A stretch of 64,000 bases of DNA. Origin: Nitzschia sp. pyKryTriq1. Its lineage: Eukaryota; Bacillariophyta; Bacillariophyceae; Bacillariales; Bacillariaceae. Under the pieces are notes generated by a model. It had not been told where the DNA came from and searched no databases. It saw nothing but the letters and a program-made list of their open reading frames with translations. The position numbers and the translations under genes are program-made. Below are positions 1-9,988 of the stretch, in pieces. Location of the stretch: contig OY101123.1 of assembly GCA_956465555.1 (NCBI GenBank), forward strand, positions 558,001 to 622,000, written 5' to 3'. Each line of letters starts with the position of its first letter. The stretch's first letter is position 1.

Positions 1-1517
1 AAGTGCGATGCTAAAAGAATAGCATCCACAATATGGGCTTATACATCGAATAACACGCGAAGTTGATGTGACAGGAATGCTTCCCGTGCCAGCTCTTTGA
101 CAAAGAAAGAACAATGAACTGTGGCAGCTATTATGTAGAGAGTGCCGAGGCAGGCGGAACGATTTCATAGCGGCGGTACTTGTACTGGTACGTGTACAAC
201 TTCGTACACGACGAATACGAGTTGAGTGCGCGAAAGAAAACTGCAGTACTGTAGGTCCGCGTGGCGCCGGTACAAACACCCGAATCACGAACACGAGTCC
301 TGCCGCGCCATCGTTTTGAAAGAATTTCTTCCGCGATCGCCTTCACTCGAGATCGATCTGCAAACAAGCCAAGAGCTCACAATTCTGCAAATCGTCGCAA
401 TTTGAGCATCGGGATCAGTGGCATAGATAGTAGAGTAAAAGCTTTCCCACCCACCCACACCAAAAAGGTATGGGCGCGGGCGAGCACTTCCCGGATGAGC
501 CAGCATCATATTCCCTCCACTCTCCCTCGTTGCAATAATCCTTGTCGATAGCTTATGGAGATGAGGTATTCCATGTGGAAGTGCGGAGAACAAGGCGTGC
601 ATGAGAGAGGTGGAGTCTGCAGGAATCCACTTTATTCCCCAAGACTCTGGCTGGACACCAGCCAGCCAGACTGATAGATCGTCGCCATGCTTCTCATCAT
701 CGTGGTGGTGGTGAGGTTGTCATCATCATCATGCATGAGATATCATGAGACTCATATACAATCCACTCATTGGCTGGTGGAACTGCTGCTTCCTCCACTG
801 CTGCTGCTCGGGGTGGTGGATCTGTTGCTCGTTGTTCCACTACAACTGGGGGCGCGTCAACATTACCAGCGTCATCCATTTTGGTTGTTGTTTGCTGCTG
901 CTGCGGTTGTTGTGAGTAGAAGTCAGTCATTTTTGAAACCCCTTTTTGGGGTCTACCAAGACACGCAGCAGTAGGCTTTGGGCCTGCACCCTTGGGATTT
1001 CCGCCCCGGTTTTCTTTTCTCATTGTCGTTTTGCAAATTGTGTGGTAAAGTGGAACCTTGTTGATGATATCAAGTGGTAGGCATTTTCAACGACATCGCG
1101 AGAACAACATCGCATCATTTTTCTCCCTGCAACATTTTTCTACAGTAATTTCGAAGCACTGCGGTTTTACTATAGAGATATTATAGCTAAATTTGAAGCA
1201 CTGCGACCGGATTGCTCGCAATTTCCTTCAGCACCAGGGCATCTTCGCCCTACCTGGTACCGTTACGACAGAAGACTGCTCTCGATTTCCGTGACAAATA
1301 ATATACACCGGAATCACGATCGACGACCCAAAAGTGCAAATGTCTTCAACAACAAGCTATCTGTGTTTTGCGACCGAGGATGGTCGCACCTCTACTAGAA
1401 ATCCAATGTCTACTCTATTAGCGAGAGAGCATGCACCCTGGGATGGCGCATGTCCCGAGCACTAAGATTGGCATGGAGTAGTCGATCCCATAGTATACCA
1501 ATTCCCAACAAAATCTC
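1..1517. other. Intergenic, no confident gene
   Basis: No recognisable domain is encoded here. GTAC-containing words (around 176-218) occur within otherwise plain sequence. The only open frame with protein-like composition is the Gln/Pro-rich one listed separately at 697-930. The right end is the 3' flank of the alpha/beta hydrolase gene. Confidence 0.6.
697..930 (-). CDS. Possible small Gln/Pro-rich hypothetical protein
   Basis: A 77-residue frame beginning with Met-Thr-Asp-Phe-Tyr is followed by a Gln run, a Thr run, and Pro/Ala-rich sequence with a short acidic stretch. The frame stays open upstream to 1023. I recognise no domain, and there is no signal peptide or membrane segment. It could be a real short gene, an exon, or chance coding potential in CAG/CCA-rich DNA. 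It points the same way as the downstream hydrolase gene but is separated from it by a spacer of more than 1.7 kb to that gene's start codon on the far side. Transcript evidence would be needed. Confidence 0.2.
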   Translation of the reverse strand: MTDFYSQQPQQQQTTTKMDDAGNVDAPPVVVEQRATDPPPRAAAVEEAAVPPANEWIVYESHDISCMMMMTTSPPPR

Positions 1518-2831
1518 TCATAGACTGTATTTTTCGAGGAATCCAGCACACAATGAGGTGAATTCCTTTGGTGCTTGATTGAGCATGTATGTCGTCGATC
1601 GAGGGCCGGTAAGAGTATTCACTTCGCAATGTAGCAGCATCCGACAAGCAGAATCAAAGCGTTGCGTGCCTCCTAGCCCACGGGCGTCAAGACTGGCCAG
1701 AGCAGATTCTCCACTCACGCACAACGTCGGGCAACGTATCTTCCTAGCTGCTGACTCCAAATCAAAGCGAGAATGGTCCTCCATTGTAATTTCATCGACC
1801 ATGCGGGCCCTTTGGTTGACAATGTAAGTCAAATCTGTCTCGACGCATCGTAGATTCAAGTCAGGGTCCAGAAACTTTCGTTTTGAATGCAATTCGAGTA
1901 AATGCGTCCCGTCGTCCCGGAAATTAAGATGATCCCCAGCATCTGAATCATTGGAATTATTATTCATGTCATCGGATTCGGCTCGTTTTGGATTGTAAAG
2001 GAGATTCACATGAATACATCCCTTAACTCGATTTGGGTAGCGGGAGGCCAGTGATGTTGCAATTGCGGTTCCCGCAGAGGAGCTTCCAAGGCAGACAAAC
2101 TGTTCGATAAGCAAGGCATCCGCCACTTTAATGAAAGCATCTGCGATGTCATCTATCGTGCAAGATTTTTTGGGGTTCTCGCTCCATCCATAGCCAGGTG
2201 TATCTATCGCTACTACCCGGCGTCCTGTATCCGCCAACAGCGGAAGCAGCTCTGTGAATTCGTCCGAGCTGCGCCTGTCGGCATGACAACACAATATAGG
2301 ATTTTTCTTGGGATTTCTACCCTGGCTCGTCCTAAAGGCTATCACCCCCAGTCCGGTTTTGGTCGTCCCCCGTGTCACTGGCGTTTTGAAGGCCTTGGGT
2401 TGATTTTTCTTGGTCGTTTGTTGTGTATTGGTTCCTAGTAAATACATCAACGGTTGTTCCACCAAGCTCGCCAGGAATAGAAAGACCAAAAGAATCCGAT
2501 CTAACATTGCCTGTACAGTTGTGTTGTTGGTGCGCGTTCGTACGTGTCGACGCCAAAGGTATTCCAAGGTGGTCATACGAGCAATGACGTTGTGTTCGGT
2601 GGTAGCTGCTGCTACGCTGGACGATGGGATGGAGGTAGCATGAGAAGAATGATCCTCGGTTCCATTGTTGGTGTTTGGGCCGGAAGTTTCCATTCCGTCC
2701 ACTGATCCCAGATCTGGTATGGCTTCGATTTCAGCATCGTAGGAATCTGTATTCAATCGAAAACGCACTCCACTTTCAATATCGCTATCATCTCGCTGTT
2801 CCTGTTGCTGTCGCTTGCTTTCGCCGTGCAT
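1518..2831 (-). CDS. Membrane-anchored alpha/beta hydrolase-fold protein, probably not a standard triad enzyme
   Basis: A 437-residue single-exon protein. Residues 1-110 are hydrophilic and Ser/Thr/Asn-rich. Residues about 112-133 form one hydrophobic segment, so a membrane anchor is likely. From about residue 160 the order of elements matches epoxide hydrolase/haloalkane dehalogenase-type alpha/beta hydrolases: a strand followed by a Cys-His-Ala-Asp turn in the oxyanion position, an Asp-Thr-Pro-Gly-Tyr-Gly motif near 210-215, then Leu-Gly-Ser-Ser-Ser-Ala-Gly, where Ser251 sits at the nucleophile elbow. The last conserved block, where the catalytic His normally lies, reads Gly-Pro-Arg-Ser-Thr-Thr-Tyr and has no His. 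The fold assignment is solid; activity and substrate are unknown. The upstream flank has a TACTCG hexamer repeat. Confidence 0.75.
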   Translation of the reverse strand: MHGESKRQQQEQRDDSDIESGVRFRLNTDSYDAEIEAIPDLGSVDGMETSGPNTNNGTEDHSSHATSIPSSSVAAATTEHNVIARMTTLEYLWRRHVRTRTNNTTVQAMLDRILLVFLFLASLVEQPLMYLLGTNTQQTTKKNQPKAFKTPVTRGTTKTGLGVIAFRTSQGRNPKKNPILCCHADRRSSDEFTELLPLLADTGRRVVAIDTPGYGWSENPKKSCTIDDIADAFIKVADALLIEQFVCLGSSSAGTAIATSLASRYPNRVKGCIHVNLLYNPKRAESDDMNNNSNDSDAGDHLNFRDDGTHLLELHSKRKFLDPDLNLRCVETDLTYIVNQRARMVDEITMEDHSRFDLESAARKIRCPTLCVSGESALASLDARGLGGTQRFDSACRMLLHCEVNTLTGPRSTTYMLNQAPKEFTSLCAGFLEKYSL

Positions 2832-2866
2832 GATGATGATTCTGACGTCGGGGCCGCCAGCCCTAA

Positions 2867-2893
2867 TACTCGTACTCGTACTCGTACTCGTAC
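2867..2893. repeat. TACTCG hexamer microsatellite
   Basis: About four and a half uninterrupted copies of TACTCG, just upstream of the minus-strand alpha/beta hydrolase start codon. Confidence 0.9.
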
Positions 2894-3430
2894 AGCTAGG
2901 AGTGATACCCCTTTACCCCTTTTCTTTCGATGATGATTCCCAGAGCCCAGGCTTTGGTGGTGAACAGAACTCCTGTAATGAATAACGCGAAGAGCGGCGA
3001 CGATGATGTACTGGCGGTGTCCTTTTCATTCGTTTGAAGACGACGACGACGGCCTTCAGCAATGGAGGGATAAGCCAAGAGAAGTCTTTTTGTTCTTCAT
3101 GATATGCTAGCTATCTTTGCTTCTTGATGGGTTGTGTGACGTCGAATTTTCGCTTTTCGCTCGCCAAATTTGACTCGATCGACCCTTTTGGATTGGCCAC
3201 TGGCCACCGCGCGCGCCCTTGCGCCCCATGAAATCGACCCACTCGAACGTTGAAATTTGAATGGCGTACGGTACCGTACCGGCGGGTACACACGTACGGT
3301 CGGGTATCAGGCGTACGAACCACGCGAATACTGAATTCCTGTAAACATAATATCTCTCGTTTTTTGAATGAACGATGAACGATGACTGTGGTGCGCAATC
3401 CGAAAAATGAAACAAGAGAAACATAACAAG

Positions 3431-3454
3431 TTGTTGTTGTTGTTGTTGTTGTTG
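3431..3454. repeat. TTG trinucleotide microsatellite
   Basis: Eight perfect TTG units, about 100 bp upstream of the plus-strand gene beginning at 3553. Confidence 0.9.
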
Positions 3455-3552
3455 ACCTCGAACCGGTACCTCATACCTTGCTCATAGTCTACAATCACAG
3501 CCCTGCCGAGAGCGACACGCTTCACCACTGATCGTCATCGTCATCGTCCACG

Positions 3553-5583
3553 ATGACGGTAAGAATCTTCGCATCCAAGAGGACAAGCAGCAGCAAACCT
3601 CTTGTTGTTGATTCGAATACTCGTCAGCATCATCTCATCACTCGACAGGCATCAGACGCGCCGGCAGTGAGATCCATTCCACGTGGACGGCTCCTGATCC
3701 TTCTATCGGCACTTGCATGGGCACTGATTTCCTTGGCGTTGCAGCATCGTTCGCTAATTCAGTCGTCATCCGTGCTGATGTCGGACGTGATGAAAGATGA
3801 ATCATCATCCTGGGTGCCATCCTTGCCAGAAATAAAAATAAAATCGAAGACTGGCAGTATTTCCAATTCCACAAATTCCATCGATGATGATGATAATGAT
3901 GATGATGATCGGCCAAAGATTACATCTTTCAACGCCACTAGTAACAAGTATTGGAGATTCGACGAGGCGGCTCCTTCGGTCCATCGAGCAGTCACTCATT
4001 ATTTGCCCTCGATTCCAAAAGAGTATCGCTTGGCACCTGCTGGTACTGATATTGCCATTGATGCGACGACAACGATGATGACAAAAAACGCCATGACCTC
4101 TCATGATGGCCAGATAAAACATTACAATTGGACTCGATACGTTCAAAATTCGTCCAATGTGTTTCCTCAAAAGACGCATCTATTCGAAATGAACCCGAGC
4201 ATCATCCAGTTTCCAGTGGAACTCCAACGACACCTTTCTGCTATGTTGTCGAATTATTCTGAAGTGTATTACTTGTCCTCGTACCGGGTGACCCACGTCA
4301 ACAATTGTTTTACTGGAAGGAAGGAGGATGATACTGATATTTATATACAAATGAGTGGAGGAGGTTCCTGGAAAGTACACGATCGACGGCATCATGACGA
4401 TTACTTGGGTTTGGCTTTGTTGGATTCGAATTTGGAAATTGTGGTCGACACGGTTGTGAGCTTACACAAGGGGGTCTTGGGAAGTGATTATCAAGACTAT
4501 CGGCTATTTGTGTTGCGAGATCGACTCTATTTGACTACCAACAAGCTCATTGTTGAGCTGTTTTTGACAGTTGGGGAAGAGGAAACACCATCCTTGTCAA
4601 ATGGTAATGATAAACAGCAGGATCCTCCCGTCCGGCTTCCTTTGGCTTTTCCAAAAGAATTCCAACCGACAAGGAATCAGACATCATCATCTCTTCATGT
4701 TTGGCTCAGCCATCAAGTCACATGCCCTGTCCATGGAACTTACAGGGCGACAATTGCGAAGAATAGGGCAAAGACAAAAGACTACAGCAGCTCCAAGAAT
4801 CTGTTGTATTTTGTCGACGCCACTGCCCATGGTAATACGGTGGTCAGTCATTTTCCACGGGGCAATCCTCACGATGTCCGCCGGGTCGAGTTAGAGACCC
4901 GGTGTGGTCGGCAAAAGGTGACTCCTGCACCCCCACGCTTCAATGCGACTTTGGAATGGGAAGAGATTCCTCCAAGCTTTCGCACCATTGATGAAGAACT
5001 CTATCCAGTGGCCAATCGGACGAATAATCTGTACATGTCCGATCGAGGCTCGGCCTGCTGTGTCTGGATTCCTGACATTCGCAACTCTTCTTCGTCTTCA
5101 CCTCAAAACGACAACAATCATGCCAAATTATTATTGGCGGTAGTTCATCCCAAGACAGTCTTTCCTGGAAAGAATTTGCCCCAAGGTGTGGTTCCCAACT
5201 CTTACTTTTCGCGATTCATTGCCATAGAGCCCACCCCACCATATCGAATAGTAGCACGGACAGGTATCTTTTGCCTTGGGTATTCTGAGGAACGCGAATC
5301 GGGCCATCCTTTGTGGAGCGAACGGAACGATCGCATGACCATGGGAGGAAATACATTTGATTGCCCCCGAATATCCTTTGTGACGGGTATGGTGGACAAG
5401 GTTGTTGTTGAAGATAAAGAAAGAGAACAGGGCGAGGAGATGGGGGATGGGGACATGTTGTTACGACTGCACCATTCCAAAATCATTCTATCATACGGAG
5501 TCAGCGATTGTCTTTCGAGGTTTGTGGAAATGAGCAAACTCGATATTGTGCAACGCTTGTTTCCAGGAGAAATTATGCTGTAG
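3553..5583 (+). CDS. Type II membrane protein with large lumenal domain, function unknown
   Basis: A 676-residue protein without introns. A basic N-terminus (about residues 1-46, Arg/Lys-rich) is followed by one hydrophobic segment (about 47-64) and a long hydrophilic C-terminal part rich in Asn-x-Ser/Thr sites, which is the layout of a Golgi/ER type II protein. An Asp-rich linker follows near residue 115. Motifs such as Asp-Tyr-Arg-Leu-Phe-Val-Leu-Arg-Asp-Arg-Leu-Tyr and, near the C-terminus, a Ser-Tyr-Gly-Val-Ser-Asp-Cys block recall repeated blades of beta-propeller glycan-processing enzymes (GH130/beta-mannosyltransferase-like). That resemblance is only suggestive and I would not name an activity. 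Its 3' end converges on the sulfotransferase-like gene. Confidence 0.7.
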   Translation: MTVRIFASKRTSSSKPLVVDSNTRQHHLITRQASDAPAVRSIPRGRLLILLSALAWALISLALQHRSLIQSSSVLMSDVMKDESSSWVPSLPEIKIKSKTGSISNSTNSIDDDDNDDDDRPKITSFNATSNKYWRFDEAAPSVHRAVTHYLPSIPKEYRLAPAGTDIAIDATTTMMTKNAMTSHDGQIKHYNWTRYVQNSSNVFPQKTHLFEMNPSIIQFPVELQRHLSAMLSNYSEVYYLSSYRVTHVNNCFTGRKEDDTDIYIQMSGGGSWKVHDRRHHDDYLGLALLDSNLEIVVDTVVSLHKGVLGSDYQDYRLFVLRDRLYLTTNKLIVELFLTVGEEETPSLSNGNDKQQDPPVRLPLAFPKEFQPTRNQTSSSLHVWLSHQVTCPVHGTYRATIAKNRAKTKDYSSSKNLLYFVDATAHGNTVVSHFPRGNPHDVRRVELETRCGRQKVTPAPPRFNATLEWEEIPPSFRTIDEELYPVANRTNNLYMSDRGSACCVWIPDIRNSSSSSPQNDNNHAKLLLAVVHPKTVFPGKNLPQGVVPNSYFSRFIAIEPTPPYRIVARTGIFCLGYSEERESGHPLWSERNDRMTMGGNTFDCPRISFVTGMVDKVVVEDKEREQGEEMGDGDMLLRLHHSKIILSYGVSDCLSRFVEMSKLDIVQRLFPGEIML

Positions 5584-5936
5584 CACTGGACTGGTTCCTC
5601 GTTCGGTGTGTTTCTCCTAATACAAGTACTCGTACCACCTCGTCTCTTCGTCAAGAGTAGAACTGCTAGAGTAGAGATATACCTAGTAGGAGCAGTAGTG
5701 TATTGTAGGGCACGCGTTACTCTTCTATCGACCGTATCATACATCCTTTATCGGGCTAGTAACGCTACTTCGTAGAGCGAGAGCTAGTAGGAAGAATACA
5801 TAGCCAGTTGCGTAGACTATTCTGCTCGACCGAGTTCTAGCTCTCTCTAGTAGTTAGTCCCAACAAAGGGCAAAAGAAGAATGGTAATCATAATCCATTC
5901 TTTAGAAAATCGTAGCAGCAACTAATGCTGTTAGTA
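5584..5936. other. Convergent 3' spacer, CTAG/AGTAG-rich
   Basis: A short convergent spacer between a plus and a minus gene, holding both 3' UTRs. It is dense in short CTAG, TAGTAG and GAGAG words (for example around 5666-5685 and 5786-5853), similar to other 3' spacers in this window. No gene is seen. Confidence 0.6.
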
Positions 5937-7292
5937 TCATCTTCTTCTTTGTTTCCGAATCTGCACCAAGCCAGCAAAGAACAGCGCGAGGACGGCCCAC
6001 TGAAGGAGTTGGATCCAAATCCAGTCCTGGTGGTGTTGCATTGGCATTGTCGCCGAGCTCTCTCGAGAAATCTTGGCATTCGCCATCCGTAGATCACTCT
6101 CGACCATTTGAGTGAGATTGATGTGATCCCTCCCAATACTTGTACTGCTGGGGTCTTGCTGACAGCCGAATTGCGACTGCATGGCTTGTAGCAAGTACGT
6201 AGTGTTTCGAAAATTTGACTGGGTCAGGCGACTTCGTCTATCAGCAGTTGAACAGTGTTTCCAAGACAAATCATCTGGGTACAGAATGACAAGTCGCCTC
6301 TGTTGTTCATAATGACTCAAATGATCGTGATAGGTACAATCCCTTTGACGCAGCAACCACTCCAACTCATCTAGTTGATGGGGCAAGACTCCTTCCAGAT
6401 CGCGAGATTTCGGATTGACCACTAGGGTTCTATTTACACCCTTTACCCATCCGTCTTTACAAGGCACACCCATCACATGACACGCCGACACATGAGCAAT
6501 GTCCAGTGTTTGGCGCGCCACGCCCCCCATGTCAATCAAAGTCACCTTCCAGTCGATCATTTCGTCGCTTTTGCTAGTAGTTCGTTCTGAGAGACTCTCC
6601 AACAAAGCTAGTGTCAAGCCCAGTGGATTGGCGACGCAGTCGAGATACTCCCACACTTTGTCATCCTGAAATTTTCCGTTCGCGTCGTCACGTTGACAAA
6701 TCCATTCGGGATATGTCATGGACTTGCGCTTGTGAAAAGATTCCTCCAAACTCATGAGTTGCTTCCAAATCGAAATCCATTGCGAGTGTCGGGGCGTTCG
6801 ATAGTTGACCACCACATCGACTTGTAATTTGGATGCGCGTGGCTGTTGTTGTTGTTGTTGTTGTCGTTGTTGTAGAGCCCAGTCTAGCAATTGATGAACT
6901 CCACCCACCCCATCTCGATGACTCCACGGGGCGGGTCCGAACCGATCCAATTCTTCGGATCCTACCACAACATTGGAGTACTTCTCGAGAGTTTCTTGCA
7001 GCGCTGTCTGCAGCTCTTTTCGAATATTATCTACATTTTCGATGTGGGTATACACGAGGCGTGCCCATTGTTTGCGGGGCGGGATGCGAGAATTCGGGAG
7101 GATTGGCCATCGCCACTCCTGGAACGCCTTGAGTTTTCGATAGCGAGGACGACCCGTCGCGTACTGCACCAGGAGTTCCTGAACTGTCGACGATGCGGAT
7201 TTGTGAGGACCCACGAATATTACCAGACGATGGGACGTAGTGGTCGTCGTGGCGTCGTTCATAATGGTGATGGTGGCAGCATGGCAGGCCAC
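5937..7292 (-). CDS. Sulfotransferase-like P-loop protein with C-terminal membrane anchor
   Basis: A 451-residue single-exon protein. A hydrophobic strand leads into Val-Gly-Pro-His-Lys-Ser-Ala-Ser-Ser-Thr (residues about 27-36). This is the shape of the 5'-phosphosulfate-binding loop of PAPS-dependent sulfotransferases, which use a Lys-Ser/Gly-Ser/Thr-Ser/Thr loop. Downstream, a strand followed by Gly-Ser-Glu-Glu near residue 115 fits the 3'-phosphate region only loosely. A Gln run (about residues 145-153) is encoded by a CAA/CAG microsatellite. The C-terminus has a hydrophobic segment (about 428-445) followed by an Arg/Lys tail, so the protein looks tail-anchored, whereas Golgi sulfotransferases are usually N-terminally anchored. 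The acceptor substrate is unknown. The P-loop reading is good but the family assignment is moderate. Confidence 0.6.
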   Translation of the reverse strand: MACHAATITIMNDATTTTTSHRLVIFVGPHKSASSTVQELLVQYATGRPRYRKLKAFQEWRWPILPNSRIPPRKQWARLVYTHIENVDNIRKELQTALQETLEKYSNVVVGSEELDRFGPAPWSHRDGVGGVHQLLDWALQQRQQQQQQQPRASKLQVDVVVNYRTPRHSQWISIWKQLMSLEESFHKRKSMTYPEWICQRDDANGKFQDDKVWEYLDCVANPLGLTLALLESLSERTTSKSDEMIDWKVTLIDMGGVARQTLDIAHVSACHVMGVPCKDGWVKGVNRTLVVNPKSRDLEGVLPHQLDELEWLLRQRDCTYHDHLSHYEQQRRLVILYPDDLSWKHCSTADRRSRLTQSNFRNTTYLLQAMQSQFGCQQDPSSTSIGRDHINLTQMVESDLRMANAKISRESSATMPMQHHQDWIWIQLLQWAVLALFFAGLVQIRKQRRR

Positions 7293-7726
7293 TTTGAGTA
7301 GTAGGTAGGAAGTCGATATCGTATATTATTATGATAGTCTCAATGATCAATTCATCATCAGTCCTACGAAGTACATAGCGGTCTACTACTAGCGGTGCTA
7401 TCTTTTTTGTGTTGGTTTTCTTGTTTCTTGGTACGTGTAGGTTATTGTTGGCGCGGCGCTTTCTTCGTCCCCTTTTTCCTCTTTCAGCTCCCCCAAATCC
7501 GTCTCAGCTCTGCTCGTCTATCGAAGGCATCTGCTATGAAGTGGTATCGAGATAATCTCGAAAAAAGTAAGCACGACTACTACGGACAAGACTGCAGCAA
7601 GTAAAGCTTTGAGGAGGTTGGGCTTTAGTATTTTTAAGTAATGGTGGCTGCGATAGTAAAACGCGTCTTGATGTGTGGTTGTTTGTTTGTGTATTTTGTG
7701 TGCAAGCACTCATAGCGAGCTGGTGT
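7293..7726. other. Intergenic region between two minus-strand genes
   Basis: This is the promoter side of the sulfotransferase-like gene and the 3' side of IWS1. Pyrimidine-rich tracts are present (7395-7490). A 69-codon plus-strand frame is open at 7395-7604 but has no recognisable content, and I do not call it. Confidence 0.5.
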
Positions 7727-9399
7727 TTACCCCTTAGTAACTCGCCCTTCCACGCTTACATTGGCACTTCGCACGTTCTTCGAGACCGCCCGTCCCTTTT
7801 CGGTCATACGTTTCCCGAGTTTGCCACGAGCATCTTGTGTGGGAGCAGTTTGTTGCCGACGTGTATCCACATCACCGGTCATTTTATTCTGGGGACGCAC
7901 CGAGTATTGGAATCCCTTGCTAAAAGGGACTCGCACTCGATTGATTCCGCTTTCAGACTTGCCCTTGGATCCCGAAGTAATCAAGGAATTAAGATCTTGA
8001 TCCTTGCCTCCACGATGAGCAGATTTGGCTGGGTTGGCAGTAGTTCGGACTTGCTCCATCTGTTGTATCCTAGCAATTTGTGAGATTCCAGTTCCACCAC
8101 GAGCGTGCTGAACACGTTCCAAGTCTCGCATATTGCCGGACTTTTGAAAGATGGGACGACTCCATTGATCAATCAAACCTTTCAATTGACGCTTCATGGC
8201 GGGAGTCTCGTGCTTGTGCATGTAAAGGGTCATGACAACTTTGCCGAACTCGGATCGCTTCAAGTCATGGGGTGTGATACCATTCTCGCCCGTCATGAGA
8301 CTAATGGCGCCCAAGAGTCTCTGACGGACGGTGACGTTGCCCAGGTTACCACTGGGTAAGGGTTGAATCCATCGCTTGCAAATCGACAAGACGTCGAGAT
8401 CCAGTAAGGGACGCGTCATGTCACGCTTTGCCAAGGTATCACACACCTCGTTGAGCATGCTCAGTTTCTTCGTAGCAGGGCGTTTATGTGCCACGGCTTC
8501 TTCGTCTTCATCTGCCGCACGTTCCATACGAGACAAGAATGGTTTCGCCTCTTCCTCCAATTCGGAGAACTTCTTGGCAACACGTTTCTTCCGTGCCATC
8601 TTTTTGACAGCTTGCATAATCGGATTGTCGTCATCGCCTTCCGCCTCGAGTTCTTGGCGTTCGGAGCGTCCGCGATCCGATCCCATGCCCTTGATTTTCT
8701 TCTTTTTCTTGGGTTCTTCCATGGCTTCTCCACGTTCATCATCAAAAACTTGCTCGGAATACAGTTCTGCTACTGCATCCGCATCATCGCCTTCGGTATC
8801 AATAAAGTCATTATCTTCTTGGGTCCGAACATATTCTGCAGAATCGTACGAATCTTCCGAGTCGTAGCCACCTTCGTCCTTGTTGCTACCGCCGCCGCGG
8901 CCGCCGCCTTGGGGAACACTACTACTGTGCGACTCTTGGCGCTTCTTCTTGGTCAAGGCTTCCATACGCTCTCGTTTCGAGAGGGCCTTTTTGGGAGCCG
9001 CGTTCTTGTCTTCATCGTCTGAATCGTCAAAGAGTCCTCCCTCATCTTCGCTGTCATTGTCCGCGTCTGATAAAAGTAAAGGCAAGGCAAGGCAAAGCAA
9101 GGCAAGGAGCAACTGAAAGTATAAGACAACAGTGCCATGGAATGGATGACTATCTGCATGTACCGTAGCCCGCAGACACACTAAGGCAGACTGTGAGCAT
9201 AGTACGCATGCTTTCATCAACGTATGTACGTACCAGGAATATCTCGCTTGCGCTTCTTGGCCGGAGCAGCCGCCTTCTTTTTCAGCAGTTTCTTGGGCTT
9301 GGCCGCGGGCTTTTTGGCGCTGGCGCTGGCAATCAAATCATCCGTGTCACCTCCGTCGCTGTCGGCAAAGAGATCTTCTTCCGATTCATCGTCAGACAT
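7727..9399 (-). CDS. IWS1: Transcription elongation factor IWS1/Spn1 (TFIIS N-terminal domain)
   Basis: Two exons: 9399-9234 and 9066-7727. The donor is GTACGT at 9233 and the acceptor is TTATCAG ending at 9067; phases join to complete an Asp codon, giving 501 residues. IWS1/Spn1 binds Spt6 and RNA polymerase II and acts in elongation and chromatin handling in the nucleus. The N-terminal 250 residues are low-complexity, with acidic Asp/Glu-Ser runs and Lys-rich patches, as in other IWS1 proteins. The conserved core follows: Asp-Val-Leu-Ser-Ile-Cys-Lys-Arg-Trp, then a helical TFIIS N-terminal-like bundle ending near Ala-Met-Lys-Arg-Gln-Leu-Lys and Gln-Trp-Ser-Arg-Pro-Ile. The 167-bp intron contains a GGCAA repeat. 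The family assignment is confident; the start is supported by the conserved acidic opening. Confidence 0.88.
9081..9108. repeat. GGCAA pentamer repeat inside the IWS1 intron
   Basis: About five GGCAA units with one variant unit, lying 15-40 bp upstream of the acceptor site (on the minus strand it gives a TTGCC-rich tract). It may act as part of the polypyrimidine region. Confidence 0.8.
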
Positions 9400-9988
9400 G
9401 GTGGTGGTAAGTGAATTGGAATCAAACTGAATTCAAATTAGCAAGTAATGCTGAGTGGTAGATGTGTCGTATGGGATTATGCTACCGGTACAACGGTACT
9501 GTACCTCAAGAAGCCAATGAAATGGCTGCTATGTCTCGTCCGCCTCTTCTCGCCATTGTCGATGGACATGATGATTATTTCATCAGCGTTTGTTGCTTGC
9601 GACGATACGGTATTGTTTCTCGCTGCTGTTTGGCCACGCATACACGGACAGACGAAAGTCCACGAAAGCGCGCAGTAACCAGTGTGATACCAGGTACGTA
9701 ACCGATCCCACCGAATAAAAAATGAATCATCCCGCCACCGCGACCCCACCGACTAAAAAACGACAAGCCAAACACGCCCCTTCAAAACACGTGTCGTCGC
9801 GAGAAAAGAGATACTGTAGAGAAAAAGTAACGGTAGATAAAGATCAGAAAAGATGCCGATCGCCCTCCTCTGTTTCGGTTGTCGGTGCCCCAATAATACT
9901 TGCTGTATTATTAGGTTGCTACCTGTCGATCTATTTTCCTTTCTTTTCCAACTCCGTCCGTCTACAGTACTAGAAGTTTGCTTGCGCC
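9400..9988. promoter_or_regulatory. Divergent promoter region with GTAC cluster
   Basis: This spacer separates IWS1 (-) from the aldehyde dehydrogenase (+). A cluster of GGTAC/GTACC words lies at 9483-9505, about 90 bp upstream of the IWS1 start codon. Pyrimidine-rich sequence precedes the dehydrogenase start codon. No convincing gene is present. Confidence 0.5.

Larger units (their letters stand above)
2832..3552. promoter_or_regulatory. Divergent intergenic region with GTAC-rich cluster
   Basis: This spacer lies between a minus-strand and a plus-strand gene and must hold both promoters. It contains a TACTCG hexamer repeat (2867-2893), a GTAC/GGTACC/CGTACG cluster (about 3265-3310) and a TTG trinucleotide run (3431-3454). 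I cannot point to a TATA box with confidence. Confidence 0.5.

Noticed and set aside
7395-7604. 69-codon plus-strand frame with hydrophobic start
   Set aside because: It looks like a signal anchor, but the rest has no family and the region is a pyrimidine-rich promoter side.
8376-8867. 163-codon Ser-rich plus-strand frame opposite IWS1
   Set aside because: It is the complement of Asp/Glu/Lys-rich IWS1 sequence and has no independent support.
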